From CAWEZN01 sp964498015 (GTDB lineage Bacteria > Zixibacteria > MSB-5A5 > GN15 > PGXB01), in NCBI GenBank assembly GCA_964498015.1, contig CAZCFT010000061.1, positions 1-15,361 on the forward strand: 15,361 bases of DNA, in the 5' to 3' direction. Position 1 is the stretch's first letter. Each line of letters opens with the position of its first letter. Shown here piece by piece: positions 1-7,093 of the stretch. The position numbers and the translations under genes were made by a program. The notes beneath the pieces are model-generated. The model ran no database searches. It saw only the letters and a program-made list of their open reading frames with translations, and was not told the DNA's origin.

Positions 1-45
1 GGGAAAGACAGAAGAAGGGCAACCGATAAAAGTGAAACCTATTCT

Positions 46-75
46 TTGACTTACCGTAATTAGAATTAGTATGTT
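46..75 (+). promoter_or_regulatory. Possible sigma70-like promoter for the repeat protein
   Basis: TTGACT at 46-51 is followed after 18 bases by TATGTT at 70-75. This gives a plausible -35/-10 pair with a start of transcription near 82, just ahead of the Shine-Dalgarno at 91-97. The fit is by eye. The promoter consensus of this lineage is unknown, and the -10 matches only partly. Confidence 0.35.
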
Positions 76-90
76 TATGCTTGCTTCGGG

Positions 91-97
91 AAAGGAG
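91..97 (+). promoter_or_regulatory. Shine-Dalgarno that sets a CTG start
   Basis: AAAGGAG lies 8 bases before the CTG at 106. No ATG, GTG or TTG occurs in frame between the upstream in-frame stop (TAG, 67-69) and the ATG at 211. The codons after this CTG encode a clear signal peptide, so the site supports a CTG start. Confidence 0.6.
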
Positions 98-105
98 ATC
101 AAGCG

Positions 106-1869
106 CTGAGTCTGAAATACATCATTGCGGCCTTAATTGCGTTCATTCTTTTCAGCCTTCTTTTTGTCATCGGAGCCGCCTCGCTTAAGGCGCAGGATGT
201 CATTATCGAGATGCGGGATTTCCAGGAGGGTGACCTACTGGTCGACGGGTTCGAGCTGAAAGCGCCTGCCAAGCTTTCTATCCATGCGGTCGGCGCCCGG
301 TTGAAGCATAGCGATGAGATGTATGCATACCCGTGGATAATTGATGCCGTCACCCGCGAACCGGTTTGGATTTTTGGCGAACAGCGGACAGAAAGGCTGT
401 CCGGATCGGAAAATCTTAGAGAATATGAGGATCAGATTTCTCTTCCCGCCGGAAAATATGAGTGTTACTACTATGCCGGACGCCCCTATTTTCTGGGAGA
501 CATAAATATCCAGATTGATAATCTCGGAGAAGCTCTCGGCTGGCTGGGGGATTATATTGATAAAGGGGGAGACGAGAATGTCAAATATTATTCCGAAGAT
601 TTCGAGGACTTGATCTTTGTTATCAAAGCTCCAGCCGGCTCTTTTGCCAAGCTTAATCCTGTCACCGAGCTTAAGAAGAATGCCATCATTGATTTTTCGC
701 GCCCCGGAGATGATTATTCATCAAAAAAGGGATTTTCTCTCAAGAAAGCTGTTCCCCTGAAGATAATTGCCATCGGAGAGTACTCATCGAGCGATAAGGT
801 ATTTGTTGATTATGGCTGGATTATTGATGCCGAATCTCGCAAGAAGGTCTGGCAGATGGATAAATGGAATACCACTTGGGCAGGGGGCGGACGAAAAAAC
901 CGGGGGCTTAATGACGAAGTTGCACTCCCCGTCGGGAATTATATGGCCTATTTTGTGACGGACGACAGCCATTCTTTTGATGACTGGAATACCCAGCCCC
1001 CCTTTGATCCGTTGCATTATGGTTTAACCATCTATCCGGCAAAGAGCGCGGATAATCAGTTTGTAGCGAGCTTTGAAGATACCTATACCGAACCGGTTAT
1101 TATCGACCTCACCCGGGTCAGGGATAATGCTTTCAAGTCCAAGGGATTTTCGCTTAAGAAGGAAACCAGCCTTCATATTATTGCGCTGGGAGAGTACGGC
1201 TATAGTGATGAATTTGTGGACTATGGCTGGATTGAAAATGCCGACAATGGCGAAAAAGTCTGGGAGATGACGGAAGATAACACCGAGCATGCCGGAGGAG
1301 CTTCCAAAAATCGGAAATTTGACGGTATCATCACGCTTCCGGCGGGCAAGTATATGGTTTATTATGTTTCCGATGATTCCCATTCATATCGGGATTGGAA
1401 TTCCTCGGCTCCGGTAGATCAGGAGATGTGGGGAATTACGGTTTATGGGGTGGGGAAAATTTTTGACCCGAAATCAGTCGGGATTTTTGATGAAGTACCC
1501 GAAGGGGGCAAGACGCTGGTCAATCTAACCAAAATCGGCGACGACGAGGATGTTGAGCAGAACTTCAAGCTTGGTTCTCCTCAGAAGGTTCATGTTTTTG
1601 CGCTGGGAGAGGGAAAAGAGGGGGAAATGTTTGATTATGGCTGGATCGAAAATGCTCATACCGGTGAGACGGTATGGGAGATGACTTACCGGATGTCGCG
1701 CCACGCCGGCGGCGGCGAGAAGAATCGCAAAGTGGATGCACAGGTTTTTCTTGAGGCTGGTGAGTATATAGCGCATTTTGTCACTGATGGTTCCCATTCT
1801 TTCCCGAATTTCAACGACTCACGACCGGATACTCCCCAGAAGTGGGGGATAACAATAACGAAGGAATAG
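106..1869 (+). CDS. Secreted protein of four tandem YGW/SHS-type repeats, CTG start
   Basis: Function is not recognised. From CTG 106 the product is 587 residues. It begins with a signal peptide: one Lys, then a hydrophobic stretch to about residue 25, with cleavage likely after GAA or SLKA. Starting at the first ATG (211) would remove this signal peptide and leave 552 residues. The mature part is four tandem copies of one domain, at about bases 250-510, 679-1035, 1096-1446 and 1510-1860. Copies 2-4 share, in order, a hydrophobic strand ending in GE, DYGWI, VW(E/Q)M, AGG, KNR, a (L/P)xG(N/K/E)Y turn, a (V/D)DSHS-like motif, N, and G(I/L)T. Copy 1 is degenerate, keeping WIIDA, VW and LPAGKY. 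No catalytic motif or membrane segment is seen after the signal. The fold is probably beta-rich. It has its own promoter-like sequence and converges on the kinase operon. An indel near 104-107 joining the ATG at 71 is the alternative to the CTG start. Confidence 0.75.
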   Translation: MSLKYIIAALIAFILFSLLFVIGAASLKAQDVIIEMRDFQEGDLLVDGFELKAPAKLSIHAVGARLKHSDEMYAYPWIIDAVTREPVWIFGEQRTERLSGSENLREYEDQISLPAGKYECYYYAGRPYFLGDINIQIDNLGEALGWLGDYIDKGGDENVKYYSEDFEDLIFVIKAPAGSFAKLNPVTELKKNAIIDFSRPGDDYSSKKGFSLKKAVPLKIIAIGEYSSSDKVFVDYGWIIDAESRKKVWQMDKWNTTWAGGGRKNRGLNDEVALPVGNYMAYFVTDDSHSFDDWNTQPPFDPLHYGLTIYPAKSADNQFVASFEDTYTEPVIIDLTRVRDNAFKSKGFSLKKETSLHIIALGEYGYSDEFVDYGWIENADNGEKVWEMTEDNTEHAGGASKNRKFDGIITLPAGKYMVYYVSDDSHSYRDWNSSAPVDQEMWGITVYGVGKIFDPKSVGIFDEVPEGGKTLVNLTKIGDDEDVEQNFKLGSPQKVHVFALGEGKEGEMFDYGWIENAHTGETVWEMTYRMSRHAGGGEKNRKVDAQVFLEAGEYIAHFVTDGSHSFPNFNDSRPDTPQKWGITITKE

Positions 1870-1872
1870 TGA

Positions 1873-1897
1873 GGGTTTAATGAATCAAACCCCTACG
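1873..1897. repeat. Palindromic repeat, copy 1
   Basis: This 25-base unit differs from copy 2 at one position (C for T in the second arm). Arms of 8 bases, GGGTTTAA and TCAAACCC, flank a TGAA loop, and a CCTACG tail follows. The single mismatch becomes a G-U pair in a minus-strand transcript. It lies 3 bases after the repeat-protein stop codon, in the convergent gap. Confidence 0.85.
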
Positions 1898-1918
1898 ATC
1901 AACCTTTTGATTGTTAAA

Positions 1919-1943
1919 GGGTTTAATGAATTAAACCCCTACG
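1919..1943. repeat. Palindromic repeat, copy 2, overlapping a gene end
   Basis: The arms GGGTTTAA and TTAAACCC pair perfectly around TGAA, and the same CCTACG tail follows. Copy 2 lies 21 bases after copy 1 in the same orientation. The spacer itself contains ATCAA/TTGAT arms (1898-1902 and 1907-1911), so three hairpins could stand side by side. Read on the minus strand, this copy provides the last three codons (V-G-V) and the TAA stop of the REC-GAF-kinase gene. No T-tract follows, so it is not a standard terminator. It resembles REP-like dispersed elements (inference). Confidence 0.85.
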
Positions 1944-3625
1944 GATTGCACGCTCGCGGGGGTCTTAATCGGGAATTTGATGCTTATGGTTGTGCCATGA
2001 CCAGGAGTTGAATCTATGGTCAATTTGGCTTTATGGTTATCAATGATTTTTCTGCAGACAAGCAATCCATATCCATGACCGGTCGGTTTGGTCGTGAATT
2101 TCTCACGAAAAGCCTTTTCAAGGAGGCTTTTCTCAATGCCGACGCCGTTATCTGCGACAGTAAGGCTGAAATTGTTATTGGCCGGATCATGTGTGAGTCC
2201 GACGGCAATCTGTCCTGATGTCCCGGCAGGAAGCTCCCGCGTGGCATCGGCGGCATTATTAAGCAGGTTGTACAATAACTGTTGGAATTGCCCGGTATCG
2301 GCCATAGTCAATAAGGAATCGACCATTCCAGAATAGCTTATATCTATCTTTTGAAAGCGCTTTTGTGTCTTTAAGTATTCGACTACATCATTGACCAGCC
2401 GAACGATATCGCACGGTTGGAAATTGGCATCCATAGAGGAGAAATCCATAAGGCCGCGGGAGAATTTCTTGATATTGTCAAGATTGTTTTTTACCGCTGT
2501 AAGATACTTGTCTAATTCTTCCCAGTGGCGCTCTTTTATATGATGCTCAAGGAGAGAGAAATTTCCGAAGACCACTCCGGTTATATTATTCAGCTCATGC
2601 CCGATTTCAGCCGACATTTGACCTTTCGCCGCCATCTTCTCCAGCTGAATAGTCTGCTCCTGCAGTTCTTTAAGCCGTTGATAGGCATTACGGGTTTCCT
2701 CGAGCAAGATAATATTTTCCAGTGATATGGCAATCTGATTGGTTGTAATAGAAAGTAGTTTCAAGTCGCTGGCTTTGACTATTTCTTTATCCAGCGAGAA
2801 ATCGAGAATCAGAAATCCATACAGTTTTGGGCCGCGTTTAAGGGCGATATTGATCAGCCGTCCCCCGGGGGAGAACCACGCGGGGATCAGGAATGATTTG
2901 ATTTCGGGATCGTTATGGGCCTTATAGAGCGGATGCTCTTCAAGCGAGGAAATCACAAATGGGGAATCAAAGGCGTCATTCGTGCTGTCCAGATGATCAG
3001 TGGAAAAATCATAGACCGATTCTTCAAAAGTGTCATCTTTTGTAGTTATAACGCTGACTTCATTTTCATTTCCATTTCTATATGCGATTGAACCTTTATC
3101 TGTCTTGGCCTGCATCAAGGCAAAACCAAGCGACAATCTCATTAATGATCTTATATCGCCTACGGTGTACATCAGCTGATTAAGATCAGAAAGACGGCTC
3201 AATTCCGAAGCCAGCGATTTTTCGGCGTCCTTTTGTTTTTTCTTAACTGCATTTCTCACCGCCTGACGCATTTCATTGAGTTCAAACGGCTTCATTATGT
3301 AGTCATAAGCGCCCTCTTTGATGGCATCTTTGGCCGTATTAAGGTTGGCATAACCGGTCATAAAGATGACGCCGATAGAAGGATTGATTTCTCGGACTTT
3401 CCGGGCCAGTTCGAGACCGTCGCATTCGGGCATTCTGATATCAGTTAGAATGAAGTCAAAATGCTCCCGCTCCATTTTTTGAAGAGCCAGTCGGCTATTA
3501 TTAGCCAGTTCTATCTGATAACCGGCATCCTCGAGAGCATCCCGAACAAGGGAAAGCACTATATCTTCATCATCAACTACGATGATTTTGACTGAATGCC
3601 CTTCTATTTGAGGATTATCCTTCAT
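1931..3625 (-). CDS. Hybrid REC-GAF-histidine kinase
   Basis: Soluble signalling protein of 564 residues with no membrane segment. Residues 12-130 form a receiver domain with acidic D18/D19, phospho-acceptor D62 in LTDIRMP, T90 and K112 in MKPF. Residues about 150-310 resemble a GAF-type sensor domain. A coiled linker (310-335) leads to the HisKA H-box with H343 in GHELNN. The HATPase domain shows the N-box around N453-N457, G1 DNGVGI (492-497), KFTTK and G2 GHGYGL. All catalytic boxes appear intact. It is the last gene of the operon; its ATG overlaps the upstream receiver gene's stop as ATGA and has no Shine-Dalgarno, so translation is probably coupled. A receiver placed before a kinase suggests it is activated by phosphate from an upstream kinase and passes the signal on. 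Its C-terminal residues and stop lie in a palindromic repeat. Confidence 0.9.
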   Translation of the reverse strand: MKDNPQIEGHSVKIIVVDDEDIVLSLVRDALEDAGYQIELANNSRLALQKMEREHFDFILTDIRMPECDGLELARKVREINPSIGVIFMTGYANLNTAKDAIKEGAYDYIMKPFELNEMRQAVRNAVKKKQKDAEKSLASELSRLSDLNQLMYTVGDIRSLMRLSLGFALMQAKTDKGSIAYRNGNENEVSVITTKDDTFEESVYDFSTDHLDSTNDAFDSPFVISSLEEHPLYKAHNDPEIKSFLIPAWFSPGGRLINIALKRGPKLYGFLILDFSLDKEIVKASDLKLLSITTNQIAISLENIILLEETRNAYQRLKELQEQTIQLEKMAAKGQMSAEIGHELNNITGVVFGNFSLLEHHIKERHWEELDKYLTAVKNNLDNIKKFSRGLMDFSSMDANFQPCDIVRLVNDVVEYLKTQKRFQKIDISYSGMVDSLLTMADTGQFQQLLYNLLNNAADATRELPAGTSGQIAVGLTHDPANNNFSLTVADNGVGIEKSLLEKAFREKFTTKPTGHGYGLLVCRKIIDNHKAKLTIDSTPGHGTTISIKFPIKTPASVQSVGV

Positions 3626-3999
3626 TTGGGAGAACTAATTTTGTCACTTAGGACGGATCTGATGGTTTCTTGCAACTCATGCAGGTCAAAGGGCTTGGCG
3701 AGACAGCGAATGGCTCCGGCTTTGGCGGCGTCTTCCGCCTCTTTTTCTGGCAATGAGTCGGTCATTATTATGGGAATGTCCGGTTTGATCATCTTGATAC
3801 TTTTTATTGTCTGAAGGCCATTCATCACCGGCATGTGGACGTCACAGAAAATAATGGAATATTCACTATCGGCAATCAACTCCAAGCCCTCTTTCCCATT
3901 CTCGGCCGTGTCAACTTCAAATCCCGCATCAGTAAGAACTTCATGAAGAAATTTGCGGATGACCGGCGCATCGTCGATGACAAGAATCTTATCAGCCAT
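3622..3999 (-). CDS. Single-domain response regulator (CheY-like)
   Basis: A 125-residue receiver domain with nothing fused to it. The start was set at the ATG of MADKIL because AGGAGGG lies directly before it; the ATG 18 bases upstream has no such site. Visible residues are D9/D10, phospho-acceptor D53 in FCDVHMP, T80 and K102 in AKPF, all in expected places. It therefore should accept phosphate but cannot bind DNA or act as an enzyme itself. It overlaps the preceding receiver gene by 8 bases and the following kinase gene by 4 bases (ATGA). It probably shuttles phosphate between the two kinases of the operon, or acts by protein binding as CheY and Spo0F do (inference). Confidence 0.88.
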   Translation of the reverse strand: MADKILVIDDAPVIRKFLHEVLTDAGFEVDTAENGKEGLELIADSEYSIIFCDVHMPVMNGLQTIKSIKMIKPDIPIIMTDSLPEKEAEDAAKAGAIRCLAKPFDLHELQETIRSVLSDKISSPK

Positions 4000-4402
4000 T
4001 TTCCCTCCTGCTCTCACCCGGCGGATTGACGTCTTTTTGGGACAGGGATTTATCGATTTCTGCTCGGAGTTGCTTAATGGTAAACGGCTTGGCCAGAAAA
4101 GCGCATATGCCGTATCCTAAGGCGGTACCCACTGACGTCAGACTGGAATAGCCTGATACGACTATGACTCTTGAACGCGGATAAGTCTCCCGGGCGAATT
4201 TCACCACTTCCTCCCCGGAGACACGGGGCATCTTCATGTCGGTGATTATCAGGTCAAATTCCTTTTCTTTCATCTTGGCTATAGCTTCATCGCCGTCCGA
4301 CGCCTTCTCGACTTCAAAGCCCTCAAGGACGTCAAAAAGGAAATCCCTCATTATAGCTTCATCATCAACAACAAGAATAGACTTAATAGCTCCGCCTTCC
4401 AT
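3992..4402 (-). CDS. Single-domain response regulator
   Basis: A 136-residue receiver domain with a short charged tail (about 120-136) and no output domain. D13/D14/E15, phospho-acceptor D55 in IITDMKMP, S83 and K105 in AKPF are visible. The loop after helix 1 is about two residues shorter than usual (VLEGFEVEKA). The ATG has no strong Shine-Dalgarno close by. It starts 14 bases after the stop of the membrane kinase, and a perfect hairpin fills that junction, so coupling to kinase translation is likely. Its 3' end overlaps the next receiver gene by 8 bases. Together with that gene it gives the operon two separate receivers, which may be paired with the two kinases. Confidence 0.87.
   Translation of the reverse strand: MEGGAIKSILVVDDEAIMRDFLFDVLEGFEVEKASDGDEAIAKMKEKEFDLIITDMKMPRVSGEEVVKFARETYPRSRVIVVSGYSSLTSVGTALGYGICAFLAKPFTIKQLRAEIDKSLSQKDVNPPGESRRENG
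4003..4009 (-). promoter_or_regulatory. Shine-Dalgarno deciding the start of the second receiver gene
   Basis: AGGAGGG on the minus strand sits 3 bases before the ATG at 3999. It lies inside the last codons of the preceding receiver gene. It favours this ATG over the one at 4017. Confidence 0.7.
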
Positions 4403-4407
4403 CTTTT

Positions 4408-4430
4408 GGCAAGGATTTAAACTCCTTGCC
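4408..4430 (-). other. Perfect hairpin across the kinase/receiver junction
   Basis: GGCAAGGA (4408-4415) and TCCTTGCC (4423-4430) form an 8-base-pair stem with a 7-base loop. On the minus strand the 5' arm covers the last codons of the kinase and an AAGGAG sequence. The loop carries the kinase TAA stop, and the 3' arm ends 5 bases before the next ATG. There is no T-tract, so it is not a classical terminator. It could hide the initiation region until a ribosome finishing the kinase opens it, or mark an RNA-processing site (inference). Confidence 0.6.
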
Positions 4431-6084
4431 TGTTAGATATTATTTCGACAGAATCGCTTCTTTTCTCAAGCGGTAATATTATAGTAAATACCGTTCCCTC
4501 ACCGGGTTTGGATTTCACCTTAATTTCGCCGCCATGCTCCTTGATAATCCCATAACTTACGGAAAGCCCCAGTCCCGTTCCTTTGCCGACTTCTTTGGTC
4601 GTGAAGAAGGGTTCAAAGATTTTCTTTTGGTTCGCTTCGCTGATGCCGATTCCCTCATCCGCAATGGCAACCTCAATCGCTCCGGAAAATTCGCCCAGCG
4701 GCGGCAACCATCGCGTCGAAATGGCTATTTCGGATCCGGGGCGGGAGGCATGCATGGCGTTTATCACTATATTAGTAAAGACCTGTTGAAGTTGACCCGG
4801 ATTGCCCTTGGTTCGTGGAATAGTTTTATCATACATCTTTTTCAAACTCAGCTGATTCATCATCAGTTGATGTTCCAGAAATGAAAGCGTTTCATCCAAA
4901 ACCTGATTGATTTCAATTTCCTGCAATTCCAGGGTCTGGGAAGTCCGTGAGAATTTAAGAAGATTCCGGACAATGGCCTTGCACCGCCTTGACTGGTTTT
5001 CTATATCGCTCAAATATCGTTTGTAGGACTCGATATCCTTGGGCGTGAATTCATTGATTTCTTTTGACTGAATTTTTTCCAGGGCAAATTGGGCGTATCC
5101 GAGTATTCCGCCCAGCGGGTTATTTAATTCATGGGCCACGCCGGCGGCCAGCTGGCCGACCGCCGCCATCTTTTCAGACTGTACTAATTGCGACTGGGCA
5201 TCTTCAAGCTCTTTGGTTCTCTCGATTATTTTCTCTTCCAGAGTTCGGTTATATTCTTCAATCTCGTCCTGCGATTTTTTCAACGATTCGATCATCCGAT
5301 TGAATGATTCGGCCAGATGTCCGATTTCATCTTTCCACATAACATCAACTGTTTTGCTCAAATCGCCCTTGGAAATATGATCCGTGACGTCCACCAGCGA
5401 TTCAATCGGCCGCGTGATGATTCGCACAAAAGCGGTCATGATAATAATCGCCGAAAGAACAACCATCAAGGTCAAGAGTATAGCCGCGGTTCTGGATTTG
5501 ACTATTTCTTTATGCATGTTCTCCAGAGTCAAGCCTATTCTCACCTCTCCAATAATCTCGGTTGTCGTAGCGCCTTGTTCTTCCGAATACCCCGCTACCG
5601 CGCCGAGATTTTCCTTGGAGACCGATTTGCGTTGCGTTTGGACAGGATATGCCAATTCAATAAATTCGGCGCCGTCGGCGGCCCTGAAATATTTGTCTTG
5701 AACTTTGTTACTGCCCACTTCCAATTCTTCCTGCTTTATGGGAAGTTGGCGCACCGTTCCTTTCAAATCCTTCCCGGTTCCTGCCAGCGTTCTTCCGTCA
5801 GCGGCAACGATTGTGACATAGATGACATCATCCGCCATTGCTACACCCTTAATCAGGGTCTCAAGCTCGTCCTCGGCTTCCAGGATAACGCCATACTCGG
5901 CATTATATGCCAGATTGGTAATAAGAGCGACACCGCGTTTGTCCAATTGCTGATGAAAAACTTCGTTTTGCCTCTTAATCAGGTAGCCGCTTATGACAAG
6001 CATACTGACGACAATAACGGCTGAAACGACCACGACAAACTTCTCGCGCAAAGCGCATTTCCGCGGCAGATTAAAAGGGTTCAT
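4417..6084 (-). CDS. Membrane sensor histidine kinase with HAMP domain
   Basis: A 555-residue kinase. Membrane segments at about 15-35 and 200-220 enclose a periplasmic sensor region of about 165 residues. A HAMP domain follows at about 221-273 (TRPIESL..., ending near ESFNRMIESL), then a coiled coil (273-305). The H-box is GVAHELNNPLGG with H318. The ATPase domain shows N442, G1 DEGIG from D476, FEPFFTTK (490-497) and G2 GTGLGL (502-507). All boxes are intact and no receiver is fused. Its ATG overlaps the stop of the binding-protein gene (ATGA), with AAGGAGGT (6091-6098) placed inside that gene. The tight coupling suggests that the binding protein presents its ligand to this kinase's periplasmic domain. 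Phosphate would go to the receivers encoded next. Confidence 0.92.
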   Translation of the reverse strand: MNPFNLPRKCALREKFVVVVSAVIVVSMLVISGYLIKRQNEVFHQQLDKRGVALITNLAYNAEYGVILEAEDELETLIKGVAMADDVIYVTIVAADGRTLAGTGKDLKGTVRQLPIKQEELEVGSNKVQDKYFRAADGAEFIELAYPVQTQRKSVSKENLGAVAGYSEEQGATTTEIIGEVRIGLTLENMHKEIVKSRTAAILLTLMVVLSAIIIMTAFVRIITRPIESLVDVTDHISKGDLSKTVDVMWKDEIGHLAESFNRMIESLKKSQDEIEEYNRTLEEKIIERTKELEDAQSQLVQSEKMAAVGQLAAGVAHELNNPLGGILGYAQFALEKIQSKEINEFTPKDIESYKRYLSDIENQSRRCKAIVRNLLKFSRTSQTLELQEIEINQVLDETLSFLEHQLMMNQLSLKKMYDKTIPRTKGNPGQLQQVFTNIVINAMHASRPGSEIAISTRWLPPLGEFSGAIEVAIADEGIGISEANQKKIFEPFFTTKEVGKGTGLGLSVSYGIIKEHGGEIKVKSKPGEGTVFTIILPLEKRSDSVEIISNRQGV

Positions 6085-7037
6085 CGGTAAACCTCCTTTG
6101 CCACGGCCGCGAGGTCCTCGGGAATCGTCACGCTGATATGTTTGGCGGTCTTTTCATTATAATGAAACCAGATAATTCCCGGAACGGCCACCGGTATCGA
6201 GGCGGGCGGTTTACCTGATAGCGCTTCAAGGGCTATTCTTCCGGCTTGTCGGCCGATGTCCTTATAATCATAATCCAGGGCGAAGAGGGCTCCCGACTCC
6301 ACCATGTTCTTGGAAAATCCCATGAAGGGTTTTCCGCTTCGCAGAGTATTGAGCAGAATAAAGCGGGTCGAGCTGGGTGAGAAAATGTTGGCATCAGCCA
6401 CCGACCAAAAACCGTCAACGGTGCGGTTGAGTTTGTCCAACGCCGCAGGTATTTCCTTTTCACTGGTCACTTTGATGGCTTCAAGGCTCAATCCCAGAGC
6501 CTGGGCCAAAGCCTTAGCCGGCGGGATAAGGTTCTCTGTCTCAGAAGTGTAAAGGACTCCGATTTTTTTGAGGTCCTTTATCACCTTCTTATAATATTTG
6601 AATTGTATGTCTGGGGGAATATCGAGCGAGGCGCCGGTGATATTTCCGCCCGGGTAATTGAGAGTCTTGACAAATCCCGATGTTTCAGGGTTAAGCACTG
6701 CGGAAAAAATAATCGGCTTGTCTTTTATCCGGTCAGCCATCGCCTTGGTGGCGGAAGAGCCGATTGTCAGTATTAGTTTCGGATCTAAGGCCTCAATTTT
6801 GGCGGCCTCTTTATCCAGGGAGTCGCTATGTTCCGGAATAAAAAACTCCAAATAGTCAACTGCGGCATACTGAACCATGATTGCGCTTTTGATGCCTTTT
6901 ATTGTGCGCAGAGTGGTTTCAAGACTGTCACTATAGACAATGGCCAGCTTGATTTCTTCAGCCGCAAGCCTGCCGCCCGAAAGCGAGAAGGATAGAAGTA
7001 TCCCTCCAAAGAAGAATATCTTCTTCAAAAAGCTCAT
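6081..7037 (-). CDS. Periplasmic ABC_sub_bind-family binding protein
   Basis: A 318-residue exported protein with an N-terminal signal peptide (MSFLKKIFFF, hydrophobic to about residue 20, cleavage near LAA-EE). There is no lipobox Cys, so it is probably soluble in the periplasm. The body matches the ABC_sub_bind family (PF04392, TrpX-like): LILTIGSSATKAM, then PIIFSAVLNPETSG, PGGNITGASLD, GVLYTSE, and a C-terminal DY...IGRQAGRIALEAL stretch. Relatives bind small ligands such as amino acids, but the ligand cannot be told here. No permease or ATPase gene is adjacent. The gene is first in a signalling operon and overlaps the kinase start by 4 bases. It therefore most likely acts as a ligand sensor for the kinase rather than in transport (inference). 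The start lacks a strong Shine-Dalgarno; GAGGG lies about 14 bases upstream. Confidence 0.87.
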   Translation of the reverse strand: MSFLKKIFFFGGILLSFSLSGGRLAAEEIKLAIVYSDSLETTLRTIKGIKSAIMVQYAAVDYLEFFIPEHSDSLDKEAAKIEALDPKLILTIGSSATKAMADRIKDKPIIFSAVLNPETSGFVKTLNYPGGNITGASLDIPPDIQFKYYKKVIKDLKKIGVLYTSETENLIPPAKALAQALGLSLEAIKVTSEKEIPAALDKLNRTVDGFWSVADANIFSPSSTRFILLNTLRSGKPFMGFSKNMVESGALFALDYDYKDIGRQAGRIALEALSGKPPASIPVAVPGIIWFHYNEKTAKHISVTIPEDLAAVAKEVYR

Positions 7038-7063
7038 TCTTTTTTAAAGCCCTCAATATCAGA

Positions 7064-7093
7064 ACTATAATCAGCGATGTCCATGTATGTCAT
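7064..7093 (-). promoter_or_regulatory. Possible promoter of the signalling operon
   Basis: On the minus strand, ATGACA (7088-7093) and TATAGT (7064-7069) are separated by 18 bases. Each differs from the sigma70 consensus at one position. Transcription would start near 7057, about 20 bases before the binding-protein ATG. Visual match only. Confidence 0.4.

Noticed and set aside
1..90. GGGCAACC near 17-24 as a possible GEMM (cyclic-di-GMP) riboswitch core.
   Set aside because: The second conserved block and the supporting stems are absent, and the site lies upstream of the likely promoter.
71..109. A 12-codon frame from ATG 71 ending in TGA at 107-109, overlapping the CTG start, as a possible leader peptide.
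   Set aside because: It starts within the proposed -10 region and has no ribosome site. It was kept only as a hint of a possible indel.
784..1797. Three antisense frames (784-1017, 1024-1383, 1525-1797) with similar GIxNPAI-type sequences, which at first look like a repeated antisense gene family.
   Set aside because: They are mirror readings of the tandem repeats of the plus-strand protein. Their similarity follows from the repeat DNA, and they lack ribosome sites.
5317..6024. A 235-codon plus-strand open frame opposite the membrane kinase.
   Set aside because: The minus strand encodes a complete kinase with every catalytic box. The antisense product shows no domain pattern and has no Shine-Dalgarno.
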